From: Bacillota bacterium | Lineage (GTDB): Bacteria; Bacillota; Clostridia; Oscillospirales; Acutalibacteraceae | DNA length: 33,032 nt | Direction: 5' to 3' | NCBI GenBank assembly: GCA_023391275.1 | Contig: JAEWBE010000093.1 | Location: 1-33,032, forward strand | Shown here: in pieces, positions 1-8,540 of the stretch | Layout of the letters: the number at the start of each line of letters is the position of its first letter | Position numbering within the stretch: the first letter of the stretch is position 1 | Notes under the pieces: model-generated | The model's input: only the letters and a program-made list of their open reading frames with translations | What the model was told of the DNA's origin: nothing | Databases searched by the model: none | Program-made: the position numbers and the translations under genes

Positions 1-2486
1 TGGCGGAAGGATTTGAAGATATTCCGGTGAAAAAAGTTGCCTACCGCGGGATTGTGCTGAATGAATTCGACTTGGATGCAGCATTGAAACGCAGGCCGGA
101 AGTGATTCTGGTGGACGAACTTGCCCATACAAATGCGGCGGGGTGCAGGCATGTCAAGCGCTATGACGATATTGAGGAGCTGTTAAATGCCGGAATCAGC
201 GTCTTTACCACACTCAACGTACAGCATCTGGAAAGTCTGAATGACATTGTTGCTTCCATCACCCACATCACCGTGAAAGAAAGGGTGCCCGATTTTGTTT
301 TTGATAAGGCCACACAGGTGGAGTTGGTCGATATTGAACCCGACGTTTTGATTGAAAGGTTAAATACAAAAAAAATATATAAGGAAAAGCAGGCAAAACG
401 TGCGCTGAATCATTTCTTTTCGCGTGATAATCTGGTTGCCCTTCGTGAAATAGCGCTTCGCAGAATTGCGGATAAAGTGAATAAAGAGGTGGAACTGAAC
501 CGGACCGAGGTTCACGACGCGTCGTATTATACAGGCGAACATATTCTTGTTTGTCTGAGCAGTTCCCCTTCAAACGCGAAGGTCATCCGTACTGCAGCGC
601 GGTTTGCAAGTGCGTTTCATGCTTCTTTTACGGCACTTTTTGTGGAAACATTGCACACGAGGGAACTGAACGACAAGAACCGTAAGCGCCTTCGTGAAAA
701 TTTGAAGCTCGCAGAGCAGCTCGGCGCGAAAATTGCAACTGTTTACGGCGACGATGTAGCGTATCAGATTTCAGAATTTGCAAAAGCCAGCGGGGTTTCC
801 AAGATTGTTATGGGGCGTTCCAATAACAAGCCCAGACTTTTTTTGTCAAAACCGAATTTCATAGAGCAGCTTACCGCATTGGCACCCAATATGGATGTTT
901 ACATCATCCCGGACATTCAGCCTTCTTATCGCTCTAAAACGCTTAAAAACAGATTTGAGGTCAATCTAAATCTACCTGATTTGTTGAAAACAATTGGCGT
1001 TTTAACCCTTTGTACTCTGATCGGCATTTTGCTTTACACATTTCATTTTGCTTATAATAATATGATCACCGTTTATATTTTGGGTGTGCTCATTATTTCA
1101 AACCAGACGCGCAGCAGAATCTACGGGCTGGCTTCTTCCGTGCTGAGTGTACTGGCCTATAACTATTTTTTTATTGAACCCAGATTCACGTTCAGCGCAT
1201 ACGGCACGGATTATCCCGTAACTTTCCTCATTATGCTGATTGCTTCCCTGATTACAAGCTCTCTCACCATGCGTGTAAAATATCAGGCAAAGGCGGCAGC
1301 AGTGAATGCCCACCGTACGGGTATTCTGCTGGAAACCAGCCGAAAGCTGCAGCGTGCAAACGAGTTTGATGAAATTATTGAAAAATCCTCTCAACAGCTT
1401 TCCAAACTGTTGAACCAGTCCGTACTGTTTTTCCCTGTAAAGGGTGAAGAACTTCAAAAACCGCGGATATACAGCACTGACCCTGCCAACCCTCTGTCGT
1501 TGGAATACTCCGGTGAAGAGGAATATGCCGTTGCAGTCTGGGTTTACCGAAATCGAAAGCCTGCCGGCATTTCCACAGACACCCTTCCCGGCGCGAAGGC
1601 GCTGTATCTGCCTGTCAAAGGAAAAGACGCGGTTTTAGCCGTAATTGGAGTTCCAATGAAGGAGGGGGACCGGCTTGAAGTCTTTGAACGCTCCCTTTTA
1701 GAAGGTATGATATACGAAATTGCATTTGCAATCGAAAAGTATAATTTATATAAAGAACAGAGTCAGGCTTTAATGAAGGCAGAAAAAGAAAGATTGCGTG
1801 CAAACCTTCTTCGGGCCATTTCTCATGATCTTCGTACGCCGCTTACCAGCATATCCGGCAATGCGAGCATACTTCTGTCCGATGAGACTGAACTGGATAA
1901 GGCGGAGAAGCATAAGCTGTTGGAAAATGTTTACGAGGACTCCCTGTGGCTGATTAATTTGGTCGAAAATATCCTCGCAGTTACCAGGATAGACGATGGC
2001 CGGTTCAGCATCCAAACACAGCCGGAACTGGTTCAGGAATTAATCGCGGAAGCTCTGCTTCATATTGACCGGCACAGTTCGGAGCATCAGATTAATACTC
2101 TTCTGGAAAATGATTTGCTGATGGTTCGGGTTGACGCCCACTTAATTATTCAAACGATTATCAACATAGTGAATAATGCAATTGTATACACACCAATTGG
2201 CTCTCAGATTATAATCCGTGCATTCCGCCAGGGTCAATGGGTGATTGTTGAAATTGCAGATAACGGAAAAGGAATTCCGGACAAAGATAAAAAACAGATA
2301 TTTGATATGTTTTATACTGCCAATAACGAAATCGGCGACAGCAGAAGAGGTCTCGGGCTCGGTCTCTCGTTATGCAAATCCATCATAAATGCCCATGGAG
2401 GGGAAATTTATGTGAAAGATAATCAGCCGAGCGGTACTGTTTTTGGATTTACGCTACAGCTGGAGGAGGTAAGCCATGACAGATAA
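1..2486 (+). CDS. kdpD: Potassium sensor histidine kinase KdpD, 5'-truncated by window edge
   Basis: Membrane sensor kinase that controls potassium uptake genes through KdpE. The frame is open from base 3, and the GTG at 27 is internal, so the true start and the Walker A part of the N-terminal KdpD domain lie upstream of the window. Numbering from base 3, the visible order is the rest of the KdpD sensor domain (VDELAHTNA near residue 38, NVQHLESLND near 80), a Usp-like domain (about 180-310), a DUF4118 four-helix membrane region (about 325-430), a GAF-like stretch, a HisKA box with the phospho-acceptor His near 608 (RAISHDLRTP), and a HATPase domain with DNGKGIP and GLGLGLSL. In the Usp domain SSS is followed by exactly 20 residues and FTALF, close to the SxS-X20-FTAxY c-di-AMP motif described for Staphylococcus aureus KdpD. 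It overlaps kdpE by 11 bases, which suggests translational coupling. Confidence 0.95.
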   Translation, partial: AEGFEDIPVKKVAYRGIVLNEFDLDAALKRRPEVILVDELAHTNAAGCRHVKRYDDIEELLNAGISVFTTLNVQHLESLNDIVASITHITVKERVPDFVFDKATQVELVDIEPDVLIERLNTKKIYKEKQAKRALNHFFSRDNLVALREIALRRIADKVNKEVELNRTEVHDASYYTGEHILVCLSSSPSNAKVIRTAARFASAFHASFTALFVETLHTRELNDKNRKRLRENLKLAEQLGAKIATVYGDDVAYQISEFAKASGVSKIVMGRSNNKPRLFLSKPNFIEQLTALAPNMDVYIIPDIQPSYRSKTLKNRFEVNLNLPDLLKTIGVLTLCTLIGILLYTFHFAYNNMITVYILGVLIISNQTRSRIYGLASSVLSVLAYNYFFIEPRFTFSAYGTDYPVTFLIMLIASLITSSLTMRVKYQAKAAAVNAHRTGILLETSRKLQRANEFDEIIEKSSQQLSKLLNQSVLFFPVKGEELQKPRIYSTDPANPLSLEYSGEEEYAVAVWVYRNRKPAGISTDTLPGAKALYLPVKGKDAVLAVIGVPMKEGDRLEVFERSLLEGMIYEIAFAIEKYNLYKEQSQALMKAEKERLRANLLRAISHDLRTPLTSISGNASILLSDETELDKAEKHKLLENVYEDSLWLINLVENILAVTRIDDGRFSIQTQPELVQELIAEALLHIDRHSSEHQINTLLENDLLMVRVDAHLIIQTIINIVNNAIVYTPIGSQIIIRAFRQGQWVIVEIADNGKGIPDKDKKQIFDMFYTANNEIGDSRRGLGLGLSLCKSIINAHGGEIYVKDNQPSGTVFGFTLQLEEVSHDR

Positions 2487-3189
2487 AACATTGATTCTGG
2501 TTGTGGAAGATGACAAGGCAATCCGGAATCTGATTACAACAACATTAAATACATCCCACTCCTATGCGCTGCTGACAGCTAGCACCGGCGAGTCCGCTAT
2601 TGTACAGGCGGCATCCAAAAATCCGGATATTATTATTCTTGATTTGGGACTTCCGGATGTGGATGGGATGGAGGTCATTCGAAAGGTGCGCACATGGTCA
2701 AACCATCCGATTATTGTTGTAAGCGCCAGGACTGAAGATAAGGATAAGGTTGATGCGCTTGACGCCGGGGCTGACGATTATCTGACAAAGCCCTTCAGCG
2801 TGGAAGAGCTTTTGGCAAGGATTCGTGTCGCTATCCGAAAAATGAACTATGACAACCGGCCGGTTAAGGATGAGGCTGTCTTTGAAAATGGAGATTTGAA
2901 AATCGATTACATTGCTGCCCTTGCTTTCATTGACGGGCAGACGATACATTTAACCCCGATTGAATATAAGCTAATTTGCCTTTTGGCGAAAAATGTGGGG
3001 AGAGTGCTGACCCACAATTATATTTTGAATCATGTCTGGCCTAATCCGGCAGAGGCCGATCCCTCGCTGGTCCGGGTTTTTATGGCTACCCTTAGAAAGA
3101 AAATAGAAAAGGACCCTTCCAAACCGGTTTATATTCAAACGCATATCGGGATTGGTTATCGGATGAATCGGATTCAGGAGGATAATTAA
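2476..3189 (+). CDS. kdpE: OmpR-family response regulator KdpE
   Basis: Cytoplasmic DNA-binding response regulator, 237 aa, the normal length for KdpE. The N-terminal receiver domain has the acidic pocket VEDD near residue 10, the phospho-acceptor Asp at 56 (ILDLGLPDVDG) and the KPF lysine near 106. The C-terminal winged helix (about 135-232) ends in the typical GIGYRM. The ATG follows a strong GGAGG at 2463-2467 and overlaps the end of kdpD, so the pair is a cognate two-component system. In the family it activates kdpFABC, or in Firmicutes also other potassium transport genes. No kdpFABC follows; the trk operon downstream is a plausible target, which is inference. Confidence 0.94.
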   Translation: MTDKTLILVVEDDKAIRNLITTTLNTSHSYALLTASTGESAIVQAASKNPDIIILDLGLPDVDGMEVIRKVRTWSNHPIIVVSARTEDKDKVDALDAGADDYLTKPFSVEELLARIRVAIRKMNYDNRPVKDEAVFENGDLKIDYIAALAFIDGQTIHLTPIEYKLICLLAKNVGRVLTHNYILNHVWPNPAEADPSLVRVFMATLRKKIEKDPSKPVYIQTHIGIGYRMNRIQEDN

Positions 3190-3223
3190 ATCCATTTTGG
3201 AATGACTTGTTTGGGGGAATAAG

Positions 3224-4684
3224 ATGAAACCGAAAAAGAAATTATGGTATTTAATACCTACTCAAATTATAATTTCTGCGCTTATAATCTCCACAGTGAC
3301 TTTGGTTGCCTTGGCTTTTCGCCAGCTTGGGTTTTCAGAAATCAGTATCGCGGTAGTTTATATTCTGTCCGTGTTAATAATCGCTTGCGTTACACGGGGT
3401 TATGTGTATGGCCTTGTTGCATCCGTTGTAAATATTTTATGTTTCAATTATTTTTTTACAGCACCTTATTACACACTGCATGTTTATAATAAAAATTATT
3501 TTACGGCTTTTCTTGTTATGCTGCTGGTCTCTTTCTTAACAAGCAGCTTAACCAGCAAGATTCTGGATACATCAACAGCCGCAAATAAAAATGAAAAAAT
3601 GACGAGGATGCTTTACCAGATTACAAGCTCATTGGCAAAGGCTTCCGGGGTGCCGGAAGTGGCCTCCGTTTCAATACGCTGCATTTCCAACCTGATTGAC
3701 CTTGACTCTTCTTTTATTACTTTAGATGATAACGAAATACCGAACAACGAATATACATATCTGTATTTAGAACACAAAGTCAATGTTCAGGCACTTTCCT
3801 CAGTGGAAATGGCGGATAAATTAAATGAAAAATTTGTTCTTCCCATAGCAAATCAGGCAAAAAAATACGGCGTAATTTATTTTTCGAAAGACATCCTTAA
3901 GGTCAATGATGATTGGACAAAGCTTTTAAACTCAATCTCTATGCAAATTTGTGTTGCGATGGAAAGAGAGCATCTGGCAGATGAAAAAAAGAAAATAGAG
4001 GCGCAGGCGGAACGGGAAAAGTTCAAAAGTAATCTTCTCCGAGCCATTTCCCATGAACTAAGAACTCCATTGGCCGGGATATCCGGAACGGCGGAAATTT
4101 TACAATATAATTTAGACGACAGCGAAAACAAAAAATTGGCGCAGGATATTTGTGACGATGCAAACTGGCTTACTCAGATGGTCGAGAATATTTTAAGCCT
4201 AACAAGAATTGAAGAAGGCAAATTGATTCGTAATGTGCAGCCGGAGGCTGCGGAGGAAATTGTTGCAGAGGCAGTAAAACGTGCTTCTAAATACGCAGGC
4301 GAGCATAAGATTACGGTGAAAATTCCGGATGAAGTTCTCTTTATTCCAATGGACGGCAAGCTGATTGTTCAGGTACTGATCAATCTGATTGATAACTCAG
4401 TAAAGCACTCAGCTCCGGATAAAGAAATTCGTGTTGAAATATATTCGGAAAACCACAAAACGTGGTTTTCTGTGATTGATCACGGAACCGGAATTCCAAT
4501 GGATGATCTTCCCCATATTTTCGACTTGTTTTACCGAGCGGACCATACGCATGTGGATTCAAGGCGAGGGATCGGGTTAGGTCTTACCATTTGCAAATCA
4601 ATCGTCGAGGCTCATGGCGGATCGATTTTTGCGGAAAACAACACTGACGGCGGAACAGCCGTTCGGTTTTGGCTGCCGTATTAA
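3224..4684 (+). CDS. KdpD-like membrane sensor histidine kinase (short form)
   Basis: Second sensor kinase, 486 aa. It lacks the KdpD N-terminal and Usp domains but keeps the KdpD-type membrane and kinase parts: a DUF4118 hydrophobic region in the first 110 residues, a GAF-like linker (about 120-250), a HisKA box with His 277 (RAISHELRTPLAG), and a HATPase domain with the N box (NLIDNSVKHS), G1 (DHGTGIP) and G2 (GIGLGLTICKS). It starts 34 bases after kdpE behind a GGGGGAA ribosome site. The family is clear; the signal is not known. Its sequence is close to the C-terminal half of the upstream KdpD, so it probably arose by duplication of a kdpDE-like unit with loss of the cytoplasmic sensor region. 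Confidence 0.9.
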   Translation: MKPKKKLWYLIPTQIIISALIISTVTLVALAFRQLGFSEISIAVVYILSVLIIACVTRGYVYGLVASVVNILCFNYFFTAPYYTLHVYNKNYFTAFLVMLLVSFLTSSLTSKILDTSTAANKNEKMTRMLYQITSSLAKASGVPEVASVSIRCISNLIDLDSSFITLDDNEIPNNEYTYLYLEHKVNVQALSSVEMADKLNEKFVLPIANQAKKYGVIYFSKDILKVNDDWTKLLNSISMQICVAMEREHLADEKKKIEAQAEREKFKSNLLRAISHELRTPLAGISGTAEILQYNLDDSENKKLAQDICDDANWLTQMVENILSLTRIEEGKLIRNVQPEAAEEIVAEAVKRASKYAGEHKITVKIPDEVLFIPMDGKLIVQVLINLIDNSVKHSAPDKEIRVEIYSENHKTWFSVIDHGTGIPMDDLPHIFDLFYRADHTHVDSRRGIGLGLTICKSIVEAHGGSIFAENNTDGGTAVRFWLPY

Positions 4685-4697
4685 GGGAGTGTTATGA

Positions 4698-5393
4698 ATG
4701 ACGGGAAACGAACTGTTCCTGATTGTAGAAGATGATAAACAAATTCGTTCCTTTATCAGCTTTTCTTTAAAATCAAAGCAATATCGTTCTGTTCAGGCGA
4801 CTACCGGGAAAGAAGCGATTAATTTAATTATCGCTCAAAATCCGGATGTTATGATTCTGGATTTGGGTCTTCCGGACATGGACGGTTTGGATATCATTAA
4901 ACAGATAAGAACTTTTTCCGATATGCCGATTATTGTTGTTTCCGCGCGTGACCAGGACTCGGAAAAAATTGAAGCGCTTGATGCAGGAGCCGACGATTAT
5001 CTTACCAAACCATTCAGCATTAATGAATTATTGGCTCGGCTGCGTGTAATGCTAAGAAGACTTTCAAAGGAAGAGGAAGGCCATGTCCAAAATATATACC
5101 GAACAGGAAACCTTGAAGTAAACCTGGAGCGTCACATAGTATTGCTCAATGGCAAGGAAGTACATTTTACTCCCATGGAATTTAATGTTTTGTCCTTGCT
5201 GGTGAGGAATTCCGGCAAGGTACTGACACACAGCTATATTATTAAAGAAGTTTGGGGTTCCTATATGGATAGCGATACGCAGTCGCTGCGCGTGTTTATG
5301 GCTAACATCCGCCGTAAACTGGAAAATGATCCCATGAAGCCGCGGTATATTATTACAGAAGTAGGTATTGGTTACCGTTTCGCCGATGAATAA
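4698..5393 (+). CDS. OmpR/KdpE-type response regulator
   Basis: Partner of the preceding kinase, 231 aa, starting 13 bases after it behind AAGGGAG. The receiver domain has VEDD near residue 10, the phospho-acceptor Asp 55 (ILDLGLPDMDG) and the conserved KPF. The winged-helix domain ends with GIGYRF. The protein aligns by eye with KdpE upstream over its full length, including the LTHxYI and RVFMAxxRxK segments of the DNA-binding domain, so the two regulators may recognise related sites. It is the last gene before a strong terminator. Whether it acts on the trk operon next door or on another target cannot be read from the sequence. Confidence 0.92.
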   Translation: MTGNELFLIVEDDKQIRSFISFSLKSKQYRSVQATTGKEAINLIIAQNPDVMILDLGLPDMDGLDIIKQIRTFSDMPIIVVSARDQDSEKIEALDAGADDYLTKPFSINELLARLRVMLRRLSKEEEGHVQNIYRTGNLEVNLERHIVLLNGKEVHFTPMEFNVLSLLVRNSGKVLTHSYIIKEVWGSYMDSDTQSLRVFMANIRRKLENDPMKPRYIITEVGIGYRFADE

Positions 5394-5412
5394 TCAAAGG
5401 CAAACCATTTAA

Positions 5413-5445
5413 CCTCCCCATGCCATAGGGCATGGGGAGGTTTTG
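5413..5445 (+). terminator. Rho-independent terminator of the kdpDE-type operon
   Basis: A 12-bp perfect stem (5413-5424 with 5429-5440, CCTCCCCATGCC against its complement) with a 4-base loop is followed by TTTTGTT. It starts 20 bases after the second regulator stop and separates the four regulator genes from the trk operon. Confidence 0.93.
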
Positions 5446-5488
5446 TTCTGCCATCCATATCTTCACAAAGAATTAATACGGCTTATTC

Positions 5489-5532
5489 CATCTTCACACC
5501 ATCTTTATGAAAATAATGTTAGTGTGTATCAT
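5489..5532 (+). promoter_or_regulatory. Candidate promoter of the trk operon with an 11-bp-spaced direct repeat
   Basis: CATCTT occurs at 5489-5494 and again at 5500-5505, an 11-base period typical of tandem sites for OmpR/PhoB-family regulators. A possible -10 (TATCAT, 5527-5532) lies so that the -35 position (5504-5509, TTTATG) is non-consensus and overlaps the second repeat, as expected for an activator-dependent promoter. Control by KdpE or its paralogue is inference. Confidence 0.4.
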
Positions 5533-5595
5533 GAAGCTTAGGAACAGCGATAAGAAGATTTGATGGAATTTATAAAAGGAGATAATACATAGCAT

Positions 5596-6258
5596 ATGTA
5601 CGTAATCGTAATTGGCTGTGGAAGACTTGGCAGCAACCTTGCGCGGGAGTTGTCGGATTTTGGCTATGATGTATGCATTATTGACCGTGATATGTCTCGG
5701 CTGGCTACACTCGGAAGCGGATTTAACGGAAAGCGAATTCATGGTATTGAATTTGACAGTGATAAGTTAGCGGAGGGCGGCATCAGCCAGGCCGAAGCAA
5801 TATTGGCGGTATCTGCGGATGACAATGTAAATATCACCGTGTCCCTTATAGCAGACAAAATTTATCATGTTCCCCAAATCATTGCTCGTGTGAATGATCC
5901 AAATCGCGAATATATATACCGGAAATTAAATATTGAAACGATAAATCCGTCACAATTTGGGGTTGAAATTCTAAAAAATCGGCTGATAGCCGGGCCTGTA
6001 AACGTTTTGGCCGATCTGGATAAGTCATATGAAATTGTAGAAATTTTCGTTGAGAAACCGGTATCCCTATCGGTAAAAGAGATCGAAGATGATTTTTCCT
6101 GTATCATTTCGGGAATCCGGCGCAGTGGGGAGATCCGGATTCCACAGAAGGAAGAAGTCATTCGTTCCAGCGATAGGCTGTTCTGCACAATTCGAAAGGC
6201 AGATAAAGTACGGCTTATTAAATCTATCTCAAAGGATGTGCTGACATGGAATCCATAA
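5596..6258 (+). CDS. trkA: TrkA/KtrA-family potassium channel regulatory (RCK) protein, subunit 1
   Basis: Cytoplasmic gating subunit of a Trk/Ktr potassium uptake channel, 220 aa, one RCK_N plus one RCK_C domain. The N-terminal Rossmann domain opens with the nucleotide loop IGCGRLGSN and an acidic residue after the second strand (IIDRD), fitting NAD(H) or ATP/ADP binding; the RCK_C domain is about 135-220. The ATG has AAGGAGAT at 5575-5582, a rather long spacing, but no better in-frame start was seen. The gene overlaps the next RCK gene by 13 bases. The two single-unit proteins together match the tandem N-C-N-C layout of E. coli TrkA, so a hetero-oligomeric ring with the next protein is plausible. 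Confidence 0.92.
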   Translation: MYVIVIGCGRLGSNLARELSDFGYDVCIIDRDMSRLATLGSGFNGKRIHGIEFDSDKLAEGGISQAEAILAVSADDNVNITVSLIADKIYHVPQIIARVNDPNREYIYRKLNIETINPSQFGVEILKNRLIAGPVNVLADLDKSYEIVEIFVEKPVSLSVKEIEDDFSCIISGIRRSGEIRIPQKEEVIRSSDRLFCTIRKADKVRLIKSISKDVLTWNP

Positions 6259-6932
6259 TCGTTGGCGGGGGAAAAATCGGTTATAATCTGTTAAAGACCC
6301 TGAAGGAACATGGATATGAAGTTACGCTTGTCGAACGGAACGGTGACACCTGCAACAGGATTGCAGAGGAACTGAATGCGGATGTGATTTGTGGGGACGG
6401 TACTGATCTGGAAGTTTTGAAAGACGCCGGATTGGACGAAGCGGAAGTGATTGCCGCCGTTACGGGAACGGATGAAGAAAATCTTGTTATTTGCCAGATA
6501 GCAAAAATCAGTGACGGAAGAAAAACCACCATAGCAAGGGTCAATAACCCGAAAAATATATCTATGTTTAAAGCGCTTGGAATTAACCGAATTGTTTGCA
6601 GTACGGATGTAATTGCGGGCTTGATCGAAAGTGAGCTGGAAAAAGAAGAATACAGGGTAATTCAAACCTTTGAACGCGGTTCAACAATCCTGGTCGAGCT
6701 GCCTGTTGACGTGGATAATCCGTGGTGCAACTGTAAAATTAAGGAGCTTGAGCTGCCGGAAGAGTGCGTAATCACCTCTGTGGTTCGGGATGACCGAGTG
6801 ATTTATCCAAAAGGCGACACAGTAATCCAGGAAAATGATAAAGTGCTGTTCATCACTAACAAACCCGCACTAAGCGAACTGATTAACTATTTACATAACA
6901 GGAGAACAAAAAATGCAGCACAGAAAAAATGA
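6246..6932 (+). CDS. trkA: TrkA/KtrA-family potassium channel regulatory (RCK) protein, subunit 2
   Basis: Second RCK protein of the operon, 228 aa. The Rossmann loop is IVGGGKIGYN, followed by an acidic end of the second strand (LVERN), the DGTDLEVL turn typical of TrkA, and an RCK_C domain from about residue 135 (VELPVDVDNPW). It starts inside the end of the previous gene behind AAGGATG and overlaps the downstream 34-codon ORF by 20 bases. It is expected to bind nucleotide and gate the TrkH pore encoded next; its RCK_C domain is also a place where c-di-AMP binds in some Firmicute relatives, which cannot be judged here. Confidence 0.92.
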   Translation: MESIIVGGGKIGYNLLKTLKEHGYEVTLVERNGDTCNRIAEELNADVICGDGTDLEVLKDAGLDEAEVIAAVTGTDEENLVICQIAKISDGRKTTIARVNNPKNISMFKALGINRIVCSTDVIAGLIESELEKEEYRVIQTFERGSTILVELPVDVDNPWCNCKIKELELPEECVITSVVRDDRVIYPKGDTVIQENDKVLFITNKPALSELINYLHNRRTKNAAQKK

Positions 6933-7017
6933 GATCAAAGGATTATTAACAGAATTGGTTGCAACAATGCTTTACACCGCCGTAATTCTGGCTGTCTGTG
7001 CGCTCATCGCGAGGTGA
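6913..7017 (+). CDS. 34-aa single-pass membrane micro-protein between trkA and trkH
   Basis: A short ORF of 34 codons starting at ATG 6913. The site AGGAG at 6900-6904 lies 8 bases before the ATG, an ideal spacing. The peptide has a charged N-terminus (MQHRKNEIKG), then one hydrophobic helix (VATMLYTAVILAVCALIA) and a final Arg. It overlaps the upstream RCK gene by 20 bases, and its stop falls on the ribosome site of trkH, so it sits in the translational chain of the operon. No function is known to me. Its size and position recall small accessory subunits such as KdpF in Kdp systems; this is analogy, not homology. Confidence 0.65.
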   Translation: MQHRKNEIKGLLTELVATMLYTAVILAVCALIAR

Positions 7018-7022
7018 TGGCT

Positions 7023-8540
7023 GTGACAACACATAAAACGGCCACCAGTGCCGAAATTATTTGCTATTATACCGGGTATGTAATATTATGCATTGCCTTC
7101 ACAATGACAATTCCCATTTTTACAGCTCTGATATTTTCTGAATGGGTTCCGCTTTTTGATTTTGTCATCAGTATAGCCATTTCGACAATTGTAGGTATCG
7201 GAATGATCTTGCTGGGTTGGAGCGCAAAATTGGAAAAGGCCAGCATCCAGTGGAAGCACGGATACGTGATTGCTGCATTTTCCTGGGTACTGTTAATGAT
7301 TCTTTGTGCGGTTCCTTATTACCTCAGCGGCCATACGAATTCTTTATTGGATTCGTGTTTTGACGTAATGAGTGGATTTACCACAACAGGTTTAGTGTTA
7401 ACTCAGGATCTGGACCACATTTCCGTAAGCTTAAATATGTGGCGGCATATGCTGACCTTCATCGGCGGTCAAGGAATGGTCGTTTTAGCTCTGACTGTGA
7501 TGGTCAGAAATACAAACGGCGCATACCGGCTTTATGTCGGCGAAGCAAAAGATATTGAGCTGGTGCCAAATGTAAAAGGTACCACACGGCTCATTTGGAA
7601 AATCAGCATGATTTATTTAATTATCGGAACTGCTGCCCTGTGGATAGACGGAATGTTTATTGGGCTTGGGCCTGTTTCAGCCTTCCTGCACGCGCTTTAC
7701 ATTTTTGAATCCGCGTGGAGTACGGGCGGTTTTGCTCCTATGACACAAAATATCATGTATTACCACAGCCTTTCCTATGAAACAATCAGTATCATAATCT
7801 TTATTCTGGGATCCTTTAACTTTGGGCTTCATTATGCCATCTGGCAAGGCAATCGCAAAGAGCTGGTTAAGAACATCGAAACACAAAGTTTCTTTATTAC
7901 TTCGATTGCGGCATGTATGCTGACAATATATGGTCTGTCTAAAACACATCTATACCCGAATATGGTCTCTAATTTCAGACGGATTATATTTAATATTCTT
8001 TCTGCCCATACCACTACGGGATTCGGCAGTATTTACGCCCGTCAGTTTGCACACGAATGGGGTGATTTTGGAATTCTCATCCTGACCATTGTCATGCTGA
8101 TCGGTGGCTCGGCCTGCTCGACAGCCGGTGGATTTAAGGGATTCCGCATCGGCGTTTTATTTAAAGGGTTAATTATGGATGTGAAAAAGCTTCTTTGCTC
8201 GGAAAGGAGTCGGAAAGTATATAAATTCCATCATATTAAAGATTACATTCTTGATGATGGCCTGCTTAAATCCGCATCCGTCATCGTTATCTGCTATATG
8301 GTATTGTTCGGTATTGGGACATTGCTGGGCACAATGTATGGGTATTCCTTGCCCAGCGCGGCATTTGAGTCCGCTTCTGTTACAGGCAATGTCGGGCTTT
8401 CCATCGGAGTAACAGCCCCGGGAATGCCACGGATAATGAAGATTTATTATATTGTCGCCATGTATATGGGAAGACTGGAATTTTTGTCCGTCTTTGCGTT
8501 CATTGGCTATGTTATTGAAGGGATCAAAAAATATGTGTAA
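7023..8540 (+). CDS. trkH: TrkH/KtrB-family potassium uptake pore
   Basis: Integral membrane potassium-conducting subunit, about 505 aa. Four pore-loop signatures are visible: FTTTGLV (near residue 120), WSTGGFAP (near 233), HTTTGFGS (near 331) and SVTGNVGLS (near 453), each with the selectivity-filter glycine, separated by paired hydrophobic helices. The start is uncertain: GTG 7014, ATG 7017 and GTG 7023 are in frame. GTG 7023 is preferred because GAGGTGAT at 7011-7018, complementary to the 16S rRNA end, then has normal spacing. It acts with the two RCK proteins upstream. The last codons overlap the start of the next gene by 8 bases. Confidence 0.94.
   Translation: MTTHKTATSAEIICYYTGYVILCIAFTMTIPIFTALIFSEWVPLFDFVISIAISTIVGIGMILLGWSAKLEKASIQWKHGYVIAAFSWVLLMILCAVPYYLSGHTNSLLDSCFDVMSGFTTTGLVLTQDLDHISVSLNMWRHMLTFIGGQGMVVLALTVMVRNTNGAYRLYVGEAKDIELVPNVKGTTRLIWKISMIYLIIGTAALWIDGMFIGLGPVSAFLHALYIFESAWSTGGFAPMTQNIMYYHSLSYETISIIIFILGSFNFGLHYAIWQGNRKELVKNIETQSFFITSIAACMLTIYGLSKTHLYPNMVSNFRRIIFNILSAHTTTGFGSIYARQFAHEWGDFGILILTIVMLIGGSACSTAGGFKGFRIGVLFKGLIMDVKKLLCSERSRKVYKFHHIKDYILDDGLLKSASVIVICYMVLFGIGTLLGTMYGYSLPSAAFESASVTGNVGLSIGVTAPGMPRIMKIYYIVAMYMGRLEFLSVFAFIGYVIEGIKKYV

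Noticed and set aside
5394..5595. c-di-AMP (ydaO-type) riboswitch before the trk operon
   Set aside because: Considered because of the potassium context, but the conserved riboswitch segments are not visible; only a terminator and a candidate promoter are present.
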